A stretch of DNA of 64,000 nucleotides, taken from the NCBI GenBank assembly GCA_938743325.2, contig OW568863.1, positions 1,240,001 through 1,304,000 of the forward strand, given 5' to 3'. The notes under the pieces are model-generated. The model saw nothing but the letters and a program-made list of their open reading frames with translations, ran no database searches and was not told where the DNA came from. The DNA is from Pycnococcus provasolii. Taxonomy: Eukaryota; Chlorophyta; Pseudoscourfieldiophyceae; Pseudoscourfieldiales; Pycnococcaceae. The translations under genes and the position numbers were made by a program. Shown one piece after another: positions 29,565-37,924 of this stretch; the first letter of the stretch is position 1; each line of letters begins with the position of its first letter.

Positions 29565-29744
29565 CATGCAGTACACAGCAGGTGCAAGAGTTGAAGGGGA
29601 GGCCGTCGCGTAGGTTTGCCGAGTAGCCGCGAAGTGTGCGTTGTAAGGTAAGCGCGCTCCCGTGCACGACGGTCGCCTGAGCTTTGCTGAAAGACGCGAG
29701 GTGGCGCGCATGACCATGGGGGAGGAAGTTGGCGGCGGCGCCAT
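28053..29744 (-). CDS. OBGC: Obg/CgtA-type GTPase, probably plastid
   Basis: 563 residues. A Ser/Arg/Thr-rich N-terminus (1-75, with about ten consecutive Ser) suggests plastid import. The Obg glycine-rich fold follows: VRSGDGGRGEVRTEKKG, GAPVPGSRGGDVIFYADPN, VVLRGGDGGLG. The GTPase domain has G1 GLPSAGKSS, G2 DYPFTTLVPNLG, G3 DLPGLIEGA, G4 TKMDL and G5 SAESG. Obg proteins act in late large-subunit (50S) ribosome assembly; ObgC is the chloroplast form in plants. The segment from the Obg fold to G1 carries an acidic Asp/Glu insert (DDEFDDDDGGY). The start is divergent from 6PGL over 155 bp. Confidence 0.92.
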
Positions 29745-29899
29745 GGAGGGGAAGAGTTGGAAATGGAGTATGGGGGATAGAATCCAACCAACCCCGAATC
29801 AAACCGGTATCCCCCTGATTCTGATGGCCTCTCCTGGTCTTCTCGCCCTCTCTCTCGGCTTTGCTTTCCCGATCCCTCCTCCCATCCCATACGCGTTCG
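29745..29899. promoter_or_regulatory. Compact bidirectional promoter
   Basis: 155 bp between Obg (-) and 6-phosphogluconolactonase (+) starts. It contains ACCCCGAATC at 29791-29800, 47 bp from one ATG and 100 bp from the other. Confidence 0.55.
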
Positions 29900-30982
29900 A
29901 TGATGGCGCCCTGCTCGTCGTCCTCCCTCAGGCTGGCTCGCTCCTCGGTTAGTTCTCGCGCTGGCCGCCTCGTCAATACCAAGGCTTCCTCAGTGGAGGC
30001 GCGAAAGGGATCCAAGGCGCAGGACTACCTCATCCACTCCATACCCAACAACGGACAGTGGCCCACCGGCGTGCCGCCCGTCATGGGAGGACACACCATG
30101 CCGTCGGGGGACGTCGCGCCGGAGTCCACCAGCACGACCGTGGGAACGGGAGGTGTACCCATGGTGTACGAGTACGCCAGCGAGGCGGACGCTGTTTCTG
30201 TTGTCACGTATGCAGAGGGCGCCGCCGCGGCTGCTGGACTCGCCGACGACATCGTCACCGCCGCGAACGAAAGCATTGCAAGCCGAGGGTGCTTCACACT
30301 CGCCGTCAGTGGCGGGTCGGCATCCAACGCGCTCGCGGGACTCGTCGGAGCGAGCACGGACTTCTCCAAGTGGCACATCTTCTTCGCCGACGAAAGATGC
30401 GTGCCGCTTGACAGCTCCGCGTCCAACTACAAGGCTTGCGCCGCGAGCTTCATGGAACCCGCGGGAATACCGGCGACGCAGGTGTACGCCATCAACCCCA
30501 CGCTCGACCACGCAGGAGCTGCGACGGACTACGAGGCGAAGTTGAAGGCGGCGGTGAGCGCGGGTACGCTCGATAAGACGGACGACGGGAGCATGCCAAG
30601 CTTTGACTACGTGCTCCTCGGCCTTGGGCCGGATGGGCACGTCGCGAGCCTGTTCCCGATGCGCGCGCAGACGGCGGCGAAGTCAGGGTGGGTCCTTTCG
30701 ATCGACGACAGCCCGAAGCCGCCTTCGTGGCGCATCACGCTCAGCGTGCCAGCCATCAACGCGTCGAAGAAGGTGTCCATCTGGGCCGTTGGCGAGTCCA
30801 AGGCTGAGATTGTGCAGCGCGCTCTCGAGGTGCAGAGCCTTCCCGGCGCGCTTCCTATCCAACTCGTAAGTCCTTCGCAGGGCACGATGCGGTGGTTCCT
30901 CGACACGGCTTCAGCGAGCGATCTCAGCCCGGAGACGTGGGGCGACTCCAAGCTGTACCCGCGCTCGACGATTGCGAAATGA
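29900..30982 (+). CDS. PGL: 6-phosphogluconolactonase, probably plastid
   Basis: 360 residues from ATG 29900 (a second ATG follows at once). Residues 1-45 (Ser/Arg-rich, SSSSLRLARSSVSSRAG) resemble a chloroplast transit peptide. Catalytic-domain motifs: LAVSGGSASNALAGL, FFADERCVPLDSSASNY and LLGLGPDGHVASLFP, all standard for 6PGL. The enzyme hydrolyses 6-phosphogluconolactone in the oxidative pentose phosphate pathway. The catalytic domain of ~255 residues (about 100-360) is of usual length. The residues between (45-95) have a Pro/Thr/Ser-rich linker. An in-frame TTG lies 39 bp upstream but the ATG is preferred. Confidence 0.93.
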   Translation: MMAPCSSSSLRLARSSVSSRAGRLVNTKASSVEARKGSKAQDYLIHSIPNNGQWPTGVPPVMGGHTMPSGDVAPESTSTTVGTGGVPMVYEYASEADAVSVVTYAEGAAAAAGLADDIVTAANESIASRGCFTLAVSGGSASNALAGLVGASTDFSKWHIFFADERCVPLDSSASNYKACAASFMEPAGIPATQVYAINPTLDHAGAATDYEAKLKAAVSAGTLDKTDDGSMPSFDYVLLGLGPDGHVASLFPMRAQTAAKSGWVLSIDDSPKPPSWRITLSVPAINASKKVSIWAVGESKAEIVQRALEVQSLPGALPIQLVSPSQGTMRWFLDTASASDLSPETWGDSKLYPRSTIAK

Positions 30983-31907
30983 CGCAGGCACTTCTGCAAC
31001 TACGATAAAATTTTAAGGTTACGGGAATGAAAATTTATGAGATGTAATGAAAATAAATTTTAAGGTTACTGGAATGGAATGTGTGTTTCATCGTCCCTAT
31101 TGCCCACTTTCAGCGGCGTAAGTAACTTACGTGGCGGTGGTGATGTACCAATCACAGAACTATGAATGTTTTTGGTGAGAGGCATGCTTTCATGTTATAC
31201 AATGATCGCCCACCGGGTCTCATCACCCTATGGATGGTCGTGGTTGTGACACAAGGATAACAGGAACTGGTCGGGGGATCCGTCGTAGACTCGAGAGTAT
31301 GTATTAGACTATCCCATCATCGTTGTTGAATGTTGGTTGCCAGCCAGCGTGTTGCGAGAGGACTTGCGAAAGTGCGAGAGAAATGAGAATGGTCAATGGC
31401 CGTATGTATTTCAATGGACCCCTGTGCGAGTGCGAGTGCGAGTGCCATGAGGCTGACAGGCGGAGAGGAGAGGAGAGCCCTGGAAAGGAAAGGGAAGGAA
31501 AGGGAAGGGACGAAGGGAAGGGACGGAACACTGGGCAGATACACTGGCAACCTTCACTGGCAGATACACTGGGCCGCGGCAACAGGCCAGAATTATTTAT
31601 GAAGGGCCTGGTACATACAGTAGACTAAGGTTTACCAGTATGTACATATGGGTACAAACAAACAGCCCTACTTACGCGGTCTGACCGGGTCTTGTAGCAC
31701 GCGAATAGTACTATGTACCGGTACATACAGCAAGGTTTCCCATAGGAAGTACAGTACAGTAGTGTTACCCAACAGTACCGTAAGTTACAGTTTCCAGTTT
31801 TCCAGTGCGCGCGCTCCCTTCCCTTCCCTCCTTCCCTCCGTCTCCGGTCGCCCTCCCCGCTCCGGAGCATCTTATTCCACCCTGCGGCTTGCACTTCGTA
31901 GTGTCCT
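30983..31907. other. Intergenic region, no gene seen
   Basis: 925 bp between 6PGL and the ARMC2 gene, AT-richer than its surroundings. It holds two near-identical AAATTTTAAGGTTAC words (about 31009 and 31053), a GGTACATACAG word twice (about 31610 and 31719), CGAGTG repeats and a GGGAAGGAAAGGGAAGG purine tract (about 31488-31525). Short frames here have no recognisable content. Confidence 0.45.
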
Positions 31908-33276
31908 ATGGCGCGGCACAACATGAACATGGGCAATAACGTCGTGGACCCGCTGCTCGACTGCAATCGTTCGTCAGTCGCTAACGTACTCAAGGAAGCG
32001 AGGTAAGCGAGTTGTTGTTTTGTTGTTGATTCGTATGTTCTGTACTTGATATCTTTTCCTCTTTGTCTCACCACGACACACACACAACACACACACACAC
32101 GTGCGATAATACATCGTGTAGGGCGTCGCTCCGCGAACCGTCGCGGCCATTCACGCCGAGAGACGCGTCGAGGCGACTCTTCAACTCGTCCGACTTTGGA
32201 ACGCAGAGGCCGCCGTCGGCGTACGGCGCACCAAGCACGAGAGAGTTTGCGCAGGCGGCGGGACTCAGAGGCACGCTCAAGCCGCTGCCGCCTCTGCACG
32301 CAACCGCAAAAGCCGCGCCGATCGGGCCGCTCGCGCCCATCGCCGCACCTGAAAGACCGCCGTCCGCGGGTGCACAACGGAGCAGTCGAAGCAGCGGCGA
32401 TCGGCCGCCAAGTTCGCGAGGACGGCCTCCCGCGGCGGCAAAGGCACACGCGCCGTCGCCGTGGGATGCAGCAACAGCCACGCTCAGGGCGGCGCCGGCG
32501 CCGGAAGCGGCGTCTCAGGTGCTTGACGTGGATGCCGAGCGACGTGACTCGGCTGCCCAGGCTGCGGCGCCAGCGGTGTTGGAAGCTCGCGGCAGCGACG
32601 ACCCACGCCTCTCCGCGTGGCGCGAAAAGGTGCGCACTGCGGTCGCCGCGCTGAACAAGGCGGCGGATGCGGGCGACGAGGGTGGCATGCTCGCGCACAC
32701 GGAGACGATGGGAGTTCTCGTCGACCAGGGCAAGCGCGCGGGCGCCGCGTCGTGGCTTGGGTGGCTTGCGAGCATGCTGTACGCCGACGCCAACGAGCAG
32801 TCACCATCCCCCGCGTGCGACGAGGACGCGCACGGAACGTGCCGCGAGGGAATGCAGCGTGCGCTCTTTCGCGTCGTCGAAGCGCCGCGCGCCGAGCTAC
32901 TCCTGCGCGCGTGCCGATGTGTGCTCAGCCTCGCCGGCACGCCGCGCGAGGCGATCGTCGCACTCAAGGCGGTGTACAAGGTGTCCAAGGAGGAGCGCCA
33001 CGACATTCCCATGCGCCGCGAGAGACTGCTGCAGCCTCTGCTGCAGCTCGTCTGTGATGCGCTGCCGTCGGAGGTTCCCATCGAGGGGATGCAGGAGCCG
33101 ATGCCCGCCGAGGCGCTCGTGTACGCCGCGGGTGCGCTGAAGAATTCGACGGCGAGCGACGAGGGCAATCAGAAGGCGCTGCTCAAGCTTGGCGCGGTGC
33201 CATCGCTGTGCGAGGCACTCGTCGAGCGAGCGACGCTCGAGCTTCGAAGACAGCAGCAGCAGGCACAGAAGAGCAA

Positions 33277-33307
<31 letters not shown>

Positions 33308-34771
33308 AACGACGGCAGAAGTGGCGGTGTTGCTCAGGTGGCTGTCCAGGTGGCGGCTCTGCTGCGCAACCTTGCGGACGCCTCAGGTGGTCTTCGGTCG
33401 TTCCAGGGTGCACCTGCGGCGGAGGCGCTCTCCGCGATGGTGGCGGCTTATCCTTCGTACGCGGAGCTCACGCTCAACACTTGCCGCGTTTTGAGTCGAC
33501 TGAGCACTGACACGATGTGCCGCCTGGCGATGGAGCAATGCGCGACGCTCGGCCCGTGCCTCGTGGCTTCGCTCAAGGCGCATCCTGGCAACGCACCTCT
33601 CGTCGCGCGCGCGGCGTACGTGCTGGGAAACCTTACGATGGACTGCACACACGACGAGCGTCGGCGCCTTGGTACTGAGCACGGCGGCGCGGGCGTCGTG
33701 AGCGCTCTCGTGCACCGCTACTCGTCAGCACTTGGAATCAAGCAGTCTTCTGACGAGTCGAAGTCGTCGTCGGCGGCGACGACGCCGGCGGCTTCGGCGC
33801 TGACGCCTGGGTCTCCCGCCGGAGACGCGCTCATCAAGCTGCTTCGGGTTCTCGCGAACCTGTCGATGGACTCCGACGTGGGCGAGCGCATCGCAAAGAG
33901 CAGCATCATCGCGTCGGACCTTCTCGGCATCGTCGAGAACCACAGCGGCGCGCTGTGCTCGCGCGGTGGCAGCGGAGGAGGTGGAGGAGGTCGCAACCTG
34001 CTTGAGGAGGAGCTTGCGCTGAATGCCGCGGCGGCCATCACAAACTTGTCGTACTGGCATGCGACTCCCGAGAATGCCCTGCTGGGCAAGCACGCCGCCT
34101 CGGCCCCGCCCCTCCTTCTCCCGCTCCTGCTCAGCTCGCACGACGAGGCGGTGCTTGAGGCGGTTCGCGCGCTCGGAAACTGCTTTCGCCGCGCGGAGGC
34201 TCGCACCGCTGGTATTGCATGCCGCTGCGACGAGGCGCTCGTTCTGCTGCTGGACCACGCGCACCGAGAGGTTGCGTACCACGTCTGCGGCGCTCTCGTG
34301 AACCTTGCCACGGATGGCAAGCACGCATCGCAGCTTGCACGGTACGGCGCCTCGTCACGCCTTGGAGACCTGCTCGTGCGCGCGGCGTTGGCGGAACCTC
34401 GTCCTGACGCCGAGCTTGCATGCGTGGCAGGCAAGGCGTTGTACAACGCCGTTGCTCTGTGCGACGCATCTGAGGGCGTTGGCGCGAGTGCCGAGGAACT
34501 CGGCGACGTGTGCCGATGTCTGGAGGATGCAGAGCAGCATGCGCTGAGTTCGATGGCGGATGCGCTTGGAAAGGGCGACAAGCGTAAGTTTGTGGGCGAC
34601 TTCGATGACGACGGTGGTAGTGATGAGGAGTTGGCGCTTTCGGAGTTCCTAAGTCTAAGCAAGCGTTTGAGAGAATTGCTGCTTCGTCGTGGCGCGGTGA
34701 TTGTGGATCACGACGAGGAGGAGGAGGAGGAGGAGTACGAGGAGTTGCCTGCGCCACCTCCTGCGCCCTGA
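31908..34771 (+). CDS. ARMC2: ARMC2-like armadillo-repeat protein (flagellar radial-spoke assembly)
   Basis: Two exons, 31908-32002 and 32122-34771, giving 914 residues. The intron is GT-AG in phase 2, so exon 1 (MARHNMNMGNNVVDPLLDCN...) joins to ARASLREPSRP. The N-terminal ~170 residues are Pro/Ser/Ala-rich and disordered-looking. From about 230, armadillo repeats follow: AAGALKNSTASDEGNQKALL, AALLRNLADASGG, AAYVLGNLTMDCTHDE, LIKLLRVLANLSMDS, AAAITNLSYWHATPENALLG, GALVNLATDGKHASQL. The order matches ARMC2, an axonemal-cargo adaptor for radial-spoke assembly in Chlamydomonas and sperm. A Ser run (TCG repeats) at about 33281-33306 and a Glu run near the end are low complexity. If correct, the alga has or had motile cells. 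Confidence 0.82.
32003..32121 (+). other. Spliceosomal intron of the ARMC2-like gene
   Basis: 119 nt, AG|GTAAGC donor and a CACACA-rich 3' part ending CATCGTGTAG. It keeps the frame (phase 2) and removes an alternative short start. Confidence 0.7.
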
Positions 34772-35189
34772 TTTGCAGTTATTGATGCACGATCATGTAC
34801 AAAACACAGTAAGAACATATTTGTTAAACTTTAGTTTTGCAACCTTAGACTAAGTTGTGCGCGCGTGCCCCTCCGACGTGACTGACTGCATTTATGGGTT
34901 CTGCAACGGATCCCCAAATAGAGGGAAAAGTGACCTGGTTTCCCCCCTCTCCCCCGATCTGGTTCCCCCTCGACCTCAGAGTCCCGGACTTGTTCGTCTT
35001 CGGTCACCTTCCGGCTGTCCGGGTCCCCCCCTCTTCGACTATTTTGTCACACCTTCGTTCGCGTGATGCCTCAGCCTCCACGTCGTTCCCAGCTCGCTCT
35101 CGCTTCAGAGATCAGACTCTAACTTTAAGGCGTTGCTCGTGGCTCATTTGCGCCGTCGATTACTCGATTACTCAACACCGCTGTGAAGA
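34772..35189. other. Intergenic region, no gene seen
   Basis: 418 bp between the ARMC2-like gene and the next plus-strand gene. It has a TTGTAA-free AT-rich 3' flank, then a CCCC/TTCC-rich stretch (about 34935-35035) likely to be the promoter of the secreted protein at 35190. Confidence 0.4.
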
Positions 35190-35864
35190 ATGCTATCTTT
35201 GCGTATGACTGCAGTTTTGCTCGTGACGCTCACAGCGTCATGTTCTTCATTGCCGGTGAACGCCACCACATACGACGGACAAGGACAAATCGTGGAAGAT
35301 GTGAAACTTTTGCCGCCAGTTTTGAAGCGCATGGAGAACATGGGACTGTCAGTGGACTATACAGGCCTACCCACGCCTCGTGAAGTTGCTGAAGAATTTG
35401 CCGCGAAGTTTTTGGCACCAACTATCGCACAGTCAGCGAAGAACGACGGACAAGGACAAATCGTGGAAGATGTGAAACCTTTGCCGCCAATTTTGAAGCG
35501 CATGGAGAACATGGGACTGTCAGTGGACTATACAGGCCTACCCACGCCTCGTGAAGTTGCTGAAGAATTTGCCGCGAAGTTTTTGGCACCAACTATCGCA
35601 CAGTCAGCGAAGAGTGTTGAAGTGTTTGCGAAGGCGTTACAGGTTACAGCGGATACAGTACAGGGTACGACGACGACGACGACGACGACGACGACAACGA
35701 CGACGACGACGACGACGAAGCCGACGGCACCACCCGTGCAACCGTCGCCTGCTTTCGTTCCTAGGACAACCGTGGGTGGATTCGATGCCGAGCGCATTGA
35801 CTTTGAGAGTATGCTGGCGGATCTTGAGAAGGAGGATGCTGAGTTGCAAGAGTTGGTTGGGTAA
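35190..35864 (+). CDS. Secreted protein with exact 57-residue tandem duplication and poly-Thr
   Basis: 224 residues. A signal peptide (MLSLRMTAVLLVTLTASCSS) is followed by two 57-residue units (residues 28-84 and 85-141) that differ at only about three positions: one at the unit start (Tyr/Asn), one Leu/Pro and one Val/Ile. Each ends in FLAPTIAQSAK and contains KRMENMGLSVDYTGLP. After a short link is a run of 17 Thr (ACG repeats, about 35669-35719), Pro-rich TKPTAPPVQPSP and an acidic C-terminus (ESMLADLEKEDAELQEL). I do not recognise the fold. The Thr/Pro part is typical of O-glycosylated wall or surface proteins. The start is the only ATG with a signal sequence. Confidence 0.75.
   Translation: MLSLRMTAVLLVTLTASCSSLPVNATTYDGQGQIVEDVKLLPPVLKRMENMGLSVDYTGLPTPREVAEEFAAKFLAPTIAQSAKNDGQGQIVEDVKPLPPILKRMENMGLSVDYTGLPTPREVAEEFAAKFLAPTIAQSAKSVEVFAKALQVTADTVQGTTTTTTTTTTTTTTTTTKPTAPPVQPSPAFVPRTTVGGFDAERIDFESMLADLEKEDAELQELVG
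35271..35612 (+). repeat. Two tandem 171-bp coding repeats
   Basis: Period 171 bp (57 codons), units 35271-35441 and 35442-35612. Nearly all synonymous positions also match, so the duplication is recent or kept uniform by gene conversion. Confidence 0.9.
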
Positions 35865-36035
35865 ATGTTGTGCTGAGATTTCTTCTTTTTACGTTTCAAA
35901 AACATTGTGAAGACAAAACAATTTGATTTTCCTCACTGAACTTATTAGTATGTATGTCATTTTATTTGGGACACTTTCCCACGTCCTCCAAGCCAGCCAC
36001 GTTTCATGCGAGCTCCAATGTTGCGTTGACCCTCT

Positions 36036-36638
36036 TCACCTTCGCCGCATCGCCATGGTCGCGGCGGCTGTCATCTTCCCACGCAGTTCCAGTGCGATGA
36101 GTGCTGACTGTACGCGCGTGGCGACGCCGACGCACAGCTGCCGCGTCGCATTTGCGAGCGCGGTTGCAAAGATGGCGATGTTGAAGAGCGCGAGCGCCCA
36201 CACGTACGTGTCTATGCTGATGAGGAACCTCCTTTTGAAGTCACGTCCTTCGTCACCTGAGCCGTCGCCGCCCCCGCCACCACGCCACCACCTTCCCTTT
36301 CCGTCGCCCCTGTTTCCTCCGTCGCCTCCGTCGCCTCCCCCACTTTCGAGCATTTCGTCGAGTTTGCGCGGATCCATGATGTCGAACATGGCGTGTTGCG
36401 CCGCGCCTGCCCCTCCTCCCGCGTACGACGTGCTGAGCGGCGGCACGCCTCGCGTGTTGGTCGTGAACGTGCCTGCGTCCCCGTCCCTGAATGCGCAGAC
36501 GTGTCGCGCGTTGGCGGAGACTGTGGGTACGTTCGTGCTGGTTGCGGAGGCGACTGTGTTTGTTATTCTTGCTGCTGCGGCAGGCATGGAAAAGGACGAG
36601 CGCGATTGCATGGTTGGCAGTAGTAGTAGCATCGGCAT
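36036..36638 (-). CDS. Hypothetical membrane protein with Gly/Asp-rich middle
   Basis: 200 residues from ATG 36638. A frame open further upstream (to 36914) is low complexity and promoter-like, so the Met starting MPMLLLLPTMQSRSSF is preferred. The N-terminal third is Ser/Ala/Thr-rich and could target plastid or ER. The middle has FDIMDPRKLDEMLESGG then a Gly/Asp-rich stretch (about 95-130). A single strong span near residues 142-165 (TYVWALALFNIAIFATALA) is followed by a basic tail (MAMRRR). No family recognised. The frame is continuous and AT/GC-rich bias is like its neighbours, but the call rests mainly on openness and the membrane span. Confidence 0.5.
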   Translation of the reverse strand: MPMLLLLPTMQSRSSFSMPAAAARITNTVASATSTNVPTVSANARHVCAFRDGDAGTFTTNTRGVPPLSTSYAGGGAGAAQHAMFDIMDPRKLDEMLESGGGDGGDGGNRGDGKGRWWRGGGGGDGSGDEGRDFKRRFLISIDTYVWALALFNIAIFATALANATRQLCVGVATRVQSALIALELRGKMTAAATMAMRRR

Positions 36639-37118
36639 TGTGGCTGTACTGTAGCTGTAGGAACAGCGAAGAAAGAGGAGGAGGAGGGAAAGGTGTAGTA
36701 GTACCCGGTAGTGTATCAGGTGACGCGACACGTCGTTTGCCAGGGTGCACACGGGGAGGACAATAGGTGCTGGTACGGAGGAGGAGGAGGAGGGGGGAGA
36801 AGGACCTGGAACGCGGTTCTGGAAAGGCTTTCTTCCTTTGACGGAGAACGGCCCCGCTCCTTCCCCTTCCTTCTTCTGCGCACGTCTGTCACGCCACGCA
36901 TTGCAATGCCTCACTTTTGCTTTTGCTTTCGCTTTTGGAAGGGCAGTGGAAGGGGAGGGGTGAATCGGATCCTCGTTCAGATTTTTTTAACCTTCTGGCT
37001 GTCTGGGGGTTTCCGTTTTCAACTCGTTCTCCATGGTGGTGGTGTTTGGGGGTTGGTCTCTGCGTTGGGGAGTTGTGCTCGTGATGTTTTAATCTTCATG
37101 GTAAATTAGTAGTTTATC
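36639..37118. other. Intergenic region, no gene seen
   Basis: 480 bp upstream of the 36638 (-) gene and downstream of the 37119 (-) gene. It contains GGAGGAGGAGG-type purine runs near 36775-36795 and a T-rich stretch. The first part could be its 5' untranslated region. Confidence 0.4.
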
Positions 37119-37649
37119 TTACACGCTAGGCTCGGGACACTGGGGTGGGTGCGCGGGATACAGGTCGCCGCACTCGCTCACCTCCACGAACGCGCCCGTC
37201 ACTGCGTCAAAGAGGCAGTACAGCTTCTCCTGCGCACACTGCAGCTTGACTCTTCGAGGCGCGTGCCTCATCTTAGGGCCGCTGCTGCACCACCCGTTTG
37301 CACGCCGTGGGCACCGCTTATATCCCGCAAAGGACTCGACAGGTTGCTCGACGATGGCGACGTCGCCGTGTCTCTGGCCGAGTTGGCCGGCGTGCCCGGC
37401 ATCCGCGGTTGTGCTATTCGGATCCCAGGGAGGGGGCGGTGGAGACGCAAGCTCGCTCACCGGCCCACCAAGTCTGACGCCTCCTTGCGTCCCAAAGAGC
37501 ACCGCACACCCGAAGACGAGGGCGAGTATTGCGCCTGCGATGGTCGGCCACGTGCATATGGGTTCGTCGACGTCTTTTTGCTTGTCATCGGCGTCCGAGT
37601 CGTCGTCCGAGTCCTCGTACGTGGGGTTCGTGTACGTGGTCGACGCCAT
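37119..37649 (-). CDS. Small type II membrane protein with Cys-rich lumenal part
   Basis: 176 residues. The cytosolic head is acidic (YEDSDDDSDADDKQ); residues about 33-53 form one span (WPTIAGAILALVFGCAVLFG). The outer part has a Pro cluster (ASPPPPPWDPNS) and eight or so cysteines in pairs (CPRRANGWC, LQCAQEKLYC, SECGDLYP, PPQCPEPSV), suggesting disulfide-bonded folding in the secretory route. No domain recognised. ATG at 37649 is the first in frame and lies 42 bp from an AACCCCGAA doublet (37691-37714). Confidence 0.7.
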   Translation of the reverse strand: MASTTYTNPTYEDSDDDSDADDKQKDVDEPICTWPTIAGAILALVFGCAVLFGTQGGVRLGGPVSELASPPPPPWDPNSTTADAGHAGQLGQRHGDVAIVEQPVESFAGYKRCPRRANGWCSSGPKMRHAPRRVKLQCAQEKLYCLFDAVTGAFVEVSECGDLYPAHPPQCPEPSV

Positions 37650-37924
37650 GTGAGAAGGGGAGAATGATGTCAGTCAGGATGAATTCTCCAAACCCCGAAA
37701 TCCAAACCCCGAAATCCAGCTCTGACGAGAAGCTTCCCGACCGCAGGGCCCGGGGCCCGGGGGTTGTTCTTTTTCCGGCTGATCATGAGCAGAGCTTCCT
37801 TCCTTCCCTCGTCCCGGAAAGACTTGTCATCTTCAAGCTATATGCTATGCTAAGTTTTAGCTTGTTTCTTAAATTGTTTCAAATTCAATGTCACAAAATG
37901 TATTTCTTACAAACTTTCTACATA
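37650..37924. promoter_or_regulatory. Promoter of the 37649 gene and 3' flank of the sialidase-like gene
   Basis: Contains two copies of CAAACCCCGAAATCCA (about 37689-37716), the strongest example of the recurrent motif, and AT-rich 3' flank of the sialidase-like gene. Confidence 0.55.

Noticed and set aside
30983-35189. tRNA or snRNA genes in the AT-rich gaps
   Set aside because: I looked for TTCGA(N)TCC-type T-loops and acceptor complementarity in this and the other gaps; no cloverleaf could be built by eye.
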